Both the position numbers and the translations under genes were made by a program. A DNA stretch of 64,000 nt from Opisthocomus hoazin (Eukaryota > Chordata > Aves > Opisthocomiformes > Opisthocomidae), in assembly GCF_030867145.1 (NCBI RefSeq), contig NC_134427.1:10873001-10937000 (forward strand), given 5' to 3'. Within the stretch, counting starts at the first letter, position 1; each line of letters opens with the position of its first letter. The notes under the pieces are model-generated. The model did no database searches, was not told the DNA's origin, and saw only the letters and a program-made list of their open reading frames with translations. Positions 39,501 to 49,060 of the stretch are shown here, piece after piece.

Positions 39501-42500
39501 AAAACACTAAACTAGATGTCCTCTAGCAGAAAACACAGCAGAGCAAGAAAAAGAATCCAAGAATACTGGCTCTCTATTTTGTACCTTAAGAGTAGGAGCA
39601 AAACCTAGTGGCAACACCTCTGTGCATGAGCAGCTTTGTAGAGTGAGGAAATGCTCAGGTTCTTTAAAGCCTGTGCACATAAAGTTTCACTACCATCTCC
39701 TGCACTAGTTAGTATCAGCCTAGAAGAGTAGAGTACCAACAGCTTTTGGACACTCTACAGATCCTCTCAGCTGGGAACCGTTTAGTCTAACTCAACTTCA
39801 CACTCAACATGATCTCCCAAAGTTCAAAACAGGTACAGGAAACCTGCACATAACCAGTAAGTTGCCTACAGCATGCTGAAAATTAATGCATCTTGCCAGA
39901 TGGGATGGGACTGCCATTTTTTGCTTGATTCAAGCAAGTGTGCCAAATAATCTTAAAATTAAGAATGCAACATGCAAAAAAAATCATATTGCTGCATAGC
40001 CCATGGTTCTGGAAAGAGTTCAAGTTGAACTCTCTCTCAGGTAAATCAAATATTCACTGCAGAAAGTGCTTTGTTTCAGTTTCCTCCTTCCCTATATATG
40101 TGTCCACATACACAGAGAGGATGGGAGATCTGACATTCTTAATGGAATCTTTTTTCGATTACCACTTAAACTTCTTAGAGAAACAAGAAAGATGCAACTA
40201 GGACAGTTATTTCTGTGCAGTAAATCTTAGTACAGCCTAGCAGTTCTTAGAGCACTAACAGTTATTTATTTCTAATATTAGCAAAAGAACACATCTGTTC
40301 TTCAGGACTCTTCACTTCTACCTTTGGCAATTTCAGTGACAGCAAAGTTAGGGGAGGTGACTTGCACAGATGGGCATTAAAAACAAAATTGATTCATTGC
40401 TGTAGAGCATATGAAAAGCTTCAGTTTGAAACACTAGAAATCTGAACAGTTAATTTAGAGAAAATCTTTGTAGTTTTCCAAGTACACAGCAGCCTTACTC
40501 TGCCCCACCAGGAGTACAGGCACAATGCACAGCTGGGAAAGAGACCTGACTATCAGCTACCTGTCAAAGCAACTAACGGAATAAAGCAAGCATGAGATTA
40601 GGACAACCAAGACCAGTTACTCAAATCCGCCTATTGACAAACCACCCACAGTCATCCAAGAATGGATTACCCACTGGATCTGGGACACCGAGGTTCCTTT
40701 CTTACAGCAGCTCAGGCAAGTCCAATGCTCTTATCCCTGCTTCTTTAGTAGACCCCTCATTGGGTTTGTTACTGCCTTTTCTATTTACAAGTTAGTATTG
40801 TGAATTATGTTGTTCTCACTTATGAAGTTACTTATATCACTGCATGTGTGAGAGACAGGCGTCTAGCCACTGTCTGATCCGCTGGCCTTACTTGTTTAAC
40901 TCACTGAATCTGCTGCTGTGTACAGCTAGCTATAATCTAACCAAAGAACCCAAATGCCTTCCTCCAAGAATTCTGCAATTCTCATTTCACACTGCCACAC
41001 ATAGCTAATATCTGTATAATTTTTTCTTTGGACAGTATAGCCATTTATGCCAGTTAAGTCAAGGTTAAGACGTAAATCCTCATTAATGATACTCCAAGGC
41101 TCCATAACGAGGGAGAGTAACTTTCCCCACCACCAACCAGGACGTGACAGCACTGCTATCCACAGAAATTATACAAGTAGCCTGGGCAATGAGATGTTGA
41201 TAACTCCCACTTGCTCCTCTGACCCTTTTGTTCCACTGAATTGACTGTTCCTGTGCCAAGTAGTACTCTTTTGAAAAGCCTCCTCTGTCCCTTGTTTTTT
41301 ACCATTAAATACTTTGACTAGTGCTTTTGCAGTGAAACCCATTCTTTCAAATAATGCTGCTGAGTTTTGGTAATGTCTATTGGAATTTAACATGGGTTAA
41401 GTTTCTCACCTGCTACTGTTTTTGCAAAGTCTGTTTCTTAATATTTAGATTAGGACTGATGTGATAACATGCTTGTAGGTAGAAAAAAGCTTTCATTAAC
41501 AGCATTTAGCAGTCCAGCTGTTGATGTCATTAGAACAGAGTTATTGAATAACTCCAGGAAATACGTTTCTGGTAGCAGTAACCTCAAGTAGTATTCTTAT
41601 AAGATTAAAGCATTTCTAGTCAGGATAGTTGTAATATTTAATTAGGCATCTGAAAGAGTAGTTTATATATTGCAGAAGTGACTGTCAAAACAGTGTAAAT
41701 TAGCACAACTATTTGCACTACAACAGAGCAAAACAGGAATGAGTCAGAGCTTGCAGTTAGCACGGTTTAAATGCTTCTTAGGCTAATCTGCCTAAGACTT
41801 CCCAAAGTTTAGTCAGCTGTCTGGTTCAAACATAGCAATTAATGATCACAAAAGTGGACAAAGATAAGGAGAACCTAGCAAGCACCCCTGTAGCACCACA
41901 AAGCATGCAAGGGACAGCTCAGACTACACTGTAGTGGGAACACAGTAGCCTCTGCTACCCAGACTAGATCACGGCTGCATCTAATCCTGGGTTTCCAAAA
42001 GTCCCCAGCAGCACTGTAAAGTACCCTAAAAGCTTTCTGCAAGCTTTCCACTATTTTGAATCACTGATTACGAACAGCATCCAGGAGCAGCATGCCAGTG
42101 TCACACACAACTTAGTGTGGACACAAGGCCCCAGCAACATCCATCCACATTTTACAGTTTAATTCTTAACACAATCAGAGGTCTCAGTTTAAGCACCAGT
42201 CAGTGATGCATCCCTGTTTTGAGCTTGTTACATTCATATTCATCCTAAATGCATTCTCCCATGCTCTCCTCACCACTTCTTTTGTTTTGCAAACAAGCAC
42301 GTTTTGTTTTCTCCCATGCTAGCCTTCACATGTGGGGACTGTCTCAAATACATGCAGCATTCACATAGCTTCTGCATAATTCTGCAGAACCTAGAAACAA
42401 AGCTTGACAGTGACAAAACACCTAGAGTGCCAAGACAAATACCCTTCATGCTGGGCTATGCATATTCTCAGTTCCTCATAACCATCTGTCTGTAACTGTA

Positions 42501-43080
42501 TCTGACAAGGCAAGCAAGTGCAAGTACCTGAGGCAACAATCACCTTCACCCTATAGCTGTATAGTGTCTAATGCAATGAGGTACAATGTGTGATGGTAGC
42601 TCCAAGTGTAAAGGCTGCAAACTTAGAGTGGCATTTTTCATCTCAACTTCCATTTCAACCATTGAAGGTCTCTCAGGACTTGCTTTTAAGACTTTTTCCA
42701 GGTGTCCTTTTCTTACCAGCACCGAAGACAAGGACTTTAGGCAACAAATCCTCCCACACCAGCATCACTGTGCAGTGATCAAGAAGGCAGAGCACCTCCT
42801 CATGAGCTTCACAAATTCTAAACCCACCACACACTTGTAAGTCACAGACCAGCCCAGTTCTGCTAAACAAGAACAGAACCTCTTCTGAGCACTGAAGCAC
42901 CTTCTCAAAATAAAGGTAAGTTCTGTGAATAGATTTTAGATCTCTGTATAAGTATCTTATCTAGTGAGCACTTCACAAGGATGCCTAAAAGTTCTTCATA
43001 TTAGTGCAATAAAAACTACTTATCTATTAATAATTCTGCATACTAGCTTCACTACAGCACAGCTATAACCAGCCCCTTAA

Positions 43081-43250
43081 AGGCCTATAGACACCACCTC
43101 CCCACAAGGCTACTCCCCAGCAAGGGCCCTTTATATAAACCTACCCTCAGCACTACACTCTGGGGGCTGGTTCTATAAATTTGGCAATGGCAAATAGCTG
43201 CTGCTTATATACACTAGAGAGTTTGGAACAGGGAGCTACTGCTATCTGGT
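43081..43250 (+). promoter_or_regulatory. Candidate TATA promoter with spliced first exon
   Basis: TTTATATAAA (43,130-43,139) is a strong TATA box preceded by a C-rich block (CACCACCTCCCCACAAGG near 43,093). About 50 bp downstream of it is an ATG (43,187-43,189) in a good context (G at -3 and +4). The frame stays open for 20 codons to a near-consensus donor, CTG|GTAAGTATG (GT at 43,249-43,250). A TSS around 43,160-43,170 would therefore give a first exon of about 85 nt. One possible next exon (44,364 to about 44,404, after TTTTTCAACGCAG and before GTAAGTTA) would create a stop at the junction, so the ATG may be a short upstream frame or the RNA may be non-coding. Confidence 0.3.
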
Positions 43251-43930
43251 AAGTATGCTGGTTTGGGGCCTTTTCTTAAATTTTTGGGGTTTTATTTTTG
43301 TTAACATTTAAGCTAATAGTTTGTAACAATTATAAACTATAGGGTACAGATAAGTTACACACATGGGAAAGTTGCTTTTGTAGGAGTGTCTAATGTAAGT
43401 TAATTTTTTTCTGTTAAAACAACAGGAAAGGCTCTAACAGTTCTGTGAAGCTATCTGATAACAACAGTTTGTAGGTATTAGGAGAGAAAAAAGTAATAGC
43501 ACTGCAATTACAATGGAAGCATTACTGGCTGCAGTACATCATGACTCTTGCAAGTGTTATTTATCCTCAAATAACCTATCTGAGAATAAGGAAGTGATAG
43601 TAAACTAGAATACAAGAGACCTTTGTGCTCCTTGCCTAGATCTATAGAGTAGAGAAAATAGAATCCTGTAAGTGATAAGGCTAGGGGGAGATCAGAAGTG
43701 GTATTCCTTGAGCAAAGACTGACTTGAACCACTATCAATGTTGATACTCAAATACAAAGTAAGCACTTACAAGTTAGGTGCCCAGGAGCTTGGGCTGTAT
43801 CCTTATAGGTGCTTGTTATAGCTCGAGAGTTGAGCTTTCCTTTGTCTAGGACTTAAGCTTGTTTTTGACATGAATGCTGATTCAGTCTTATCCTGTCTAG
43901 ATTGCTGTTAGTCCCTCAGTAATGCTGTAA

Positions 43931-46706
43931 CTAAGTATGTGGCTTAACAGTAACATCAGTGAGCAGTAATGACTTCATGGAAGGCTGCTGAAACAATGAG
44001 AAAAGCTTAAGCAACAAATAGATTTTGTGTTCTATAGCATGCTGTAACATAGTGATCTTGCAGCTGCTTTCATATCTTGAAAGGGGGGGAAATGCTGTTC
44101 TATGGTAACTATAACTCTGAACAGAAATTAAGAGACATGTCAGGAGCAAACACTCCATAGCAAAGGCTTATCTTAATGAAGGAATAATGGTATGTCTTAA
44201 AAGTTAGTAAACAACAATAAAAGACTAAATACAAAGTGACAGATAAGATGGTTTATGCTTATTGACAAGGGAGGAATTATATTTTTTTCTGGGAAGACAC
44301 AAATATTGGTCAGAAAATAACATAAACCACTGATACTGCTCAAGTATGTTTTTCAACGCAGAGCAAGTAGAACCAGATCAGCAGAGTATCAGTGTTGGCC
44401 CATTCAGTAAGTTATGCCTCCAAATTAACTTCCAATAAAGCTAATTATCCCTATAAAGGAAATGGATTAACTGAAAAAACCAGTTCTGTTTCTGAAAAAA
44501 TTGTCTGTTTAATTCTGACAATTAAATTAGTCAGCTTCCTTTGTAGAGGATACAAAACCCAAAAATATGTAGTTTAAGATGCAAAATTGCATGTGAGCAT
44601 ACCCTGTGAGCACCCCTTCTATCATATCTTAAAAGTAATACTTAAGATTTGGCTTCAGTTTGTTACTGTGTGGCTTCAGTTAAGTGTGCAATAATAAGGC
44701 AATTAGGAAATGGCAAATGATAAACACCTTCAAATTCTAAACTAGTTCAAGTTCCAAAAAGAAAAAGCTACATCTGAACAAAAACAATTATTTCAGTCCT
44801 TGAAATCATCAATGAAGTATAGCATGTAAATCTTACAGGACAGATCTCTGACAGAAATATCAGAATCTAGTAATAATTTTTTTTAAAGGAAAGCAGGACT
44901 TGCCTGTCTGAATTCCCCTTTTTTCAGTGACCCCAAGAAAATTCTTCTTTGTCTTATTATCACCCTTTGATATGCTGTAATACTATGCTTAGAAAAAATT
45001 TCCTAAGTGTAAGTACACAGTACAATGCTTACTGGACAGATTACCTTCTGCTTTTCTACTGTGCTCTTGTAAAAGTCTGTGTTCTCCATACATTAATAAA
45101 TGTACCTCCATAAACCCTTGAGGGGTGTTAAATACCTGTGAAAACAGTGGGGCTAAATGCTGCACTGGTACAGAGCCCAATCTGAGATCTGTTGTTACTG
45201 TGCAGCTTGAACTTTTAACACTCCTTAGCATTTGATCCTCAGAGCTCCTATTATTCATCTCAATTACAACAATGAATTATTAGCACTCCCAAAAATCAGT
45301 CCCATGCTGTTTTCAAGTGCTTAGGAAATGAAAACTACAACGACCACCCACGACAAGTTTGGGTCAAGTGATTTGCCTTGTATCATACAAACTCGGTGGT
45401 AAGAGCTGAAATACAGTTCTCCACAGAGGTTTTTCTCGTGCTGAACAATGCTCTCTCAATCTGCATTCCTGATCTCCTTAACTAGCCTGCTTCTGGGGAA
45501 AAAGAATCTCTATCCAAAGTCTGTTCACCGCAGACTTAATTCCTTATAAGCTTCTGGCCTTTCAGAAAAAGTAAACCTAACCATTGAGACTAGTGCCATG
45601 ATCAACATACCCTCCTTTAAGTAGGCATTTTACCTTCTGAGTAGTTTTTTCTAACAAGTTAATATTAATGTGGCTATGCAGGATAGCTTCAAAATGTAGC
45701 AAGCTCTATATTACTGCAGATCATCAGCAAGTAGGGGTTTTTAGATTCGTGATAGAGAGATCCTTGCCTGGGCCTATCAGTTTATGTAAATCAGCTACTA
45801 GCTGGGGTGGAAGCACAGCATGTGCCACTGGTTTTTAAAGTGTTGACAGCTGAGGAATGGTGATACACTGAATTTTTGTTGTCCATTACAAGCTGAGAGT
45901 GGGAAATAACGGTTACAGGAACCTGTGTTGCCTTACCCTTAAATCTCAGGTCTCGAGTCCTATGGGAGATTACAGGAAGGGAAAACATTCCCTAAAACAG
46001 CCAAACTTAAAAGCCACGTTTCTTGTAGATTACATGCAGTATAGTGAAAAACAGAAGTAACTGAAACAGCGCCTTACATCTTTTTCTGAAAAGACTGGGG
46101 TTTGACTGGTCCAGTTGACAAACAAGAACCTAATAGTAAGTCACTTCCATATGTTGAAAACAGCTTCTCTGCTCCCCAAGTTAAAAGTTTAGGGAGATAA
46201 CTCCAGGTGAACTGCAACATACCAACGTAAGTTTCTCTGCTCACTTAGACAGTTCCTTTGTGCACTTACTTTTATAATTTACCAGAATTTAAAAGAATGC
46301 TTACAGATGAGACTGACTCTCAGGCAGGGCACAAACCCTGCATATGGCAATGTAGTACCTGACGCTGTGGATGAGCTGATTCAACGGTGCTGACAGGGAC
46401 ACTGTTCTCTATCTCCCCCACTAATTCTGGCGCTTGATGATGAGGCAGCTGTTGAGCTACCCTAGCTTGGCTGTGCGTTCTGGCTGTTGGCTTTAGCTGT
46501 CCAGCTGTGACCTGGCTCCTGGAGACCGGACCCGCTTCTGAGCTGGCAGAGCGGTGTGTGCCTGGCTGTCCCTGTCTGTGGCAGGCCGAGGGGCTCTGCT
46601 GTGAGGGCTCCCCAAGTCCGGCTCCTTCCCTTGGCTGATACCCCGGCCTGCGCCGCAGCGGGCTCAGGCGGCCAGGCCCCGCCCGCTCCGAACGGCGGTG
46701 GCACAA
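43931..46706 (-). CDS. Candidate three-exon gene from the CpG island, small protein, unknown
   Basis: Exon A ends at 46,359 with CAG|GTACTA and is open in one frame from at least 46,706, but has no in-frame ATG, so it is probably 5' untranslated. Exon B (45,258-45,136, 123 nt) follows the acceptor TTGTTGTAATTGAG, with a TGCTAAT branch-site match upstream. It opens exactly with ATG and ends CACAG|GTATTT. Exon C (43,987-43,931) follows the strong acceptor TTTTCTCATTGTTTCAG and ends in TAG. All junctions are phase 0. The protein would be 59 residues, starting MNNRSSEDQ and ending VKPHT, serine-rich in its first third and without membrane segment or known domain. No family is recognised. Chance assembly in AT-rich DNA is a real alternative, and other exons could lie between B and C. 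Confidence 0.25.
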
Positions 46707-47450
46707 GGCGCCTCTCCCTCACTACAGAGCCGCAGCGGTTCAGCTCGGTGAGCTGCTGGCTCCTGCTCTGTGAAGACCCAAACCGCGGACAGAAGCGAGC
46801 TGGATGCCACCGCCTGCCGCCACCGCCTGCCACCTCCGCCGCCTCCCGCGCCAGCGCGGAAAACCGCCCGCGGCGCCGGGCTGCTGAGGCGGCGCGTGGG
46901 CCGAGCGCGCCCCCTGCCGGCGGTGCGCCGGCGCTGACCAGGCAGGGCTCGCGCGGCTGTCGCGCCTCGCAGGTGCCAGTATTCAAAATGGCTTCCGCCC
47001 CTCACAGGCACCGCTACGGCGCCGCTGCCCTCGCTCAATATGGCCGCCACTTGCCGTCACGCGGCGGGGATTAAAAAAACTGTCTGCCGCTTGCCACGGG
47101 GCCGAAGCCGGGGGCTCCCACGGGAACAGCGGCGCTGCCGCCGCGCGCCTTCGCTGCAGCTGCCCGTGCGCGAGGGCCGCACCGCCCGGCCACCAGCTGG
47201 GACCACAGAGCGCGGGGTCGCTCCGGGCCAGCCGAGCCACCGCGCCGGCGGCAGCGCGGCGGCGCCCTCTGGTGGGCAGAGGCGGCCGCGGCGGGGCTGT
47301 CCCAGCTTTGTCTTCAAGAGGGAGGGGGGCTCCCGCCCGGCGCGGTCCGACGGCGGCCGGTACCCGGGGATCCTGCTGGGTGTGCCCGTGGCTCCTCCCA
47401 ACGGCTTTGCCCCGCACCCCTGAAATCCACAGCTGCGGGGTCTCTGGGAG
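46540..47450. promoter_or_regulatory. CpG island, possibly a bidirectional promoter
   Basis: CpG density and GC content rise sharply compared with the DNA to the left. Many GGCGG/CCGCC words occur. Two plus-oriented ATGGC elements of the YY1 type (46,985-46,992 and 47,037-47,047) sit where such elements usually lie, just downstream of a start site. On the minus strand the island could feed the candidate exon ending at 46,359. On the plus strand short frames start at both ATGGC elements, but neither resembles a known protein. Which transcripts it drives is not visible from sequence. Confidence 0.7.
46985..47047 (+). promoter_or_regulatory. Pair of YY1-type motifs
   Basis: AAAATGGCTTCC (from 46,985) and AATATGGCCGCC (from 47,037) match the AANATGGCGGC core of YY1 sites. 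They are in the same orientation and about 52 bp apart. In known mammalian promoters this motif lies within the first tens of bases of the transcript and is oriented along it, which would argue for a plus-strand start near 46,960-46,985. The motif call rests on the core only. Confidence 0.4.
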
Positions 47451-48199
47451 CTCTGCTGCAGCCTCCCCTCTTCCAGCGTCACCTTGGTCTCTTCATTCGT
47501 GCTCGGCTTCCCCCTCCCCGCTGCCCAAACTGTTTCTTGGCTGAAGTGGTCCTTCACTGTTCCCCAGTGCTCACTTCATCTCCTTACAGTCTGCAGCACT
47601 GTCCCCACCACTAAATATCTTTAATCCCATAAAACAGGCGCTCTGCATCCCAGGGGCTCTCCCGGGGCACAGTTGCGCTGGGAAGACCCCCCACCCACAG
47701 GTTTGCTCTGCCCCATGTCACCATGGTTGGTCTGTGCCGGTGCTGGCAGAGCACATGGATGCAGGAGCTGAACCTCGCTGCTAGCTGATCACAGCTGACA
47801 AAATTCGGGGTGCAGGGCTGCTTGCTCATCCCAGAGTCACTCCAGGCCATTGCAGTGCTTTCAGCTTACTCCTTCGGGTGTGGAGCAATGAGTATTATCA
47901 CATATCCCCTCCTGCAGTGCTCCAGACCCCCAGTGATAGGGCCTCACAGATGTGCTTGATCAGCACATTTCACGGAGCTGTTCCACCACTTGTGCCAGAG
48001 CTGTTAACGGTGCTGCGAGGGTGAGTGCTGAGGCTCCTGCCCAGCCTGGCAGTTGCTGTGCCGCTGGCAGGATGCCATCAGCCTTCTTGGCTCCTTTGCA
48101 AGTGGCAGGAGATCAGAGAGGTCCCCCAAGATCCCAGGCAATGATGGAGCAAGCCGCTGACACGGAAAGGTCCGACCACCCATCCTGCCTCCTGCCTGA
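47451..48199. other. Spacer between two CpG islands
   Basis: Moderately GC-rich DNA without a recognisable gene. Reading frames on both strands overlap and none resembles a known family. Confidence 0.5.
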
Positions 48200-48759
48200 C
48201 CGACGGCTGTGAGACCTGGAGTGGCGGGCGGGGGGGACGCAGCGGGGCTGTGCCACAGGGACCGAGCCGGCATCGCCCGGCCCCGCGCAGGGGGCATCAG
48301 GCCGTGTCTCAGAGCCTCCCTTCAGCTGCTGCTTTAGCCCAGTTTCGCTGCGCTGGCTCTGGGGCACTTTTCTTGGCTCAGGACAAGAAATCACTTTTAC
48401 CTCTGTGCTTCTGCCTCCAAGTGAGCGTCCGCGGGGCCAGCTGCGGGGGCCCGGGACGCCCTGCCTGCCCCCGGGCAGGGGGAAGCCCCTCTGACGGAGG
48501 GGCTCCCGCACCCCTCGCTCGAAGGCCCGGCGGCGTGCGGAGCTCCGCAAACCGCTCCGTGCCGCCCCCCGGGGCCCCCTCCCCGCTTCCCCGCGGCCGC
48601 GCTGGGGCCGGCGGGGCCCGGAGCCGCCGCGGGGCCCGCCCTGACCCCCGGGCGGCGGGCAGCCCGCCATCCCGCCGTCCCGCCCGGCCTGCGCAGACCT
48701 GCCGGCGGCATCGGCGCCCGCCGGGCCGCGCACACACCCAGGAGGCGTGAGCAGGCGGC

Positions 48760-48810
48760 GGAGCGGGGCTCTGCGCGGAGCGGGGCTCTGCCCGGAGCGG
48801 GGCTCTGCCG
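48760..48810. repeat. Minisatellite, 3 copies of a 17-mer
   Basis: Three tandem copies of GGAGCGGGGCTCTGCSS are found, nearly identical. Each copy contains a GAGCGGGGC word that is close to an Sp1-type GC box, so the array may also multiply a promoter element. Confidence 0.9.
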
Positions 48811-48931
48811 CGCAGGGACGCCCGCCCGACAGCACGGCCCGGCCCGGCCGAGGGACCCGACGCCCGCGGGAGCAGGTACTCCGCCCGCTGCAGCCCCTGA
48901 CCCGGGGATGCGGGAGGGCTGCGGGAGCGCC

Positions 48932-48943
48932 GGGGGGGGGGGG
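48932..48943 (+). repeat. Run of 12 G
   Basis: An uninterrupted G-run is followed by GTGGTGG. It has strong quadruplex potential and would lie at the start of the proposed first intron of GDPD2. Confidence 0.9.
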
Positions 48944-49060
48944 TGGTGGTCGTCCTGGCCCTGCGTGCAGCCGAGGGGGGAGGACAGGGGCTGCCCGCGC
49001 CGTCCCCGCGCTCCGGAGAGCGGGACAGGGAGCCCGGGGCGCGGGGTCAGCGTGGGGTGT

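Larger units (their letters stand above)
33166..43080. other. AT-rich non-coding stretch
   Basis: About 9.9 kb without a recognisable gene or dated transposable element. It holds a 3 x 12-bp minisatellite (34,773-34,808), a CA-rich microsatellite (35,611-35,638) and a 17-T run (36,554-36,570). One plus-strand segment (about 39,417-39,454) has a good acceptor and a GTAAGT donor, but no partner exon was found. Confidence 0.5.
48200..49060 (+). promoter_or_regulatory. GDPD2: CpG island, probable promoter of GDPD2
   Basis: This is a very GC- and CpG-rich block. It lies upstream of the spliced 5' untranslated region of GDPD2, whose second exon begins at 51,561. A donor-like site GGGAGCAG|GTACTC (GT at 48,876-48,877) could end the first, non-coding exon and give a first intron of about 2.7 kb. 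It contains a 3 x 17-bp minisatellite and a 12-G run. Long minus-strand frames here (over 400 codons) are a by-product of GC-rich composition. The transcription start is not visible directly. Confidence 0.55.

Noticed and set aside
46462-47557. Overlapping frames of 120-175 codons on both strands of the 46.5-kb island
   Set aside because: Same composition effect; no start or splice pattern favours one of them and none resembles a known protein.
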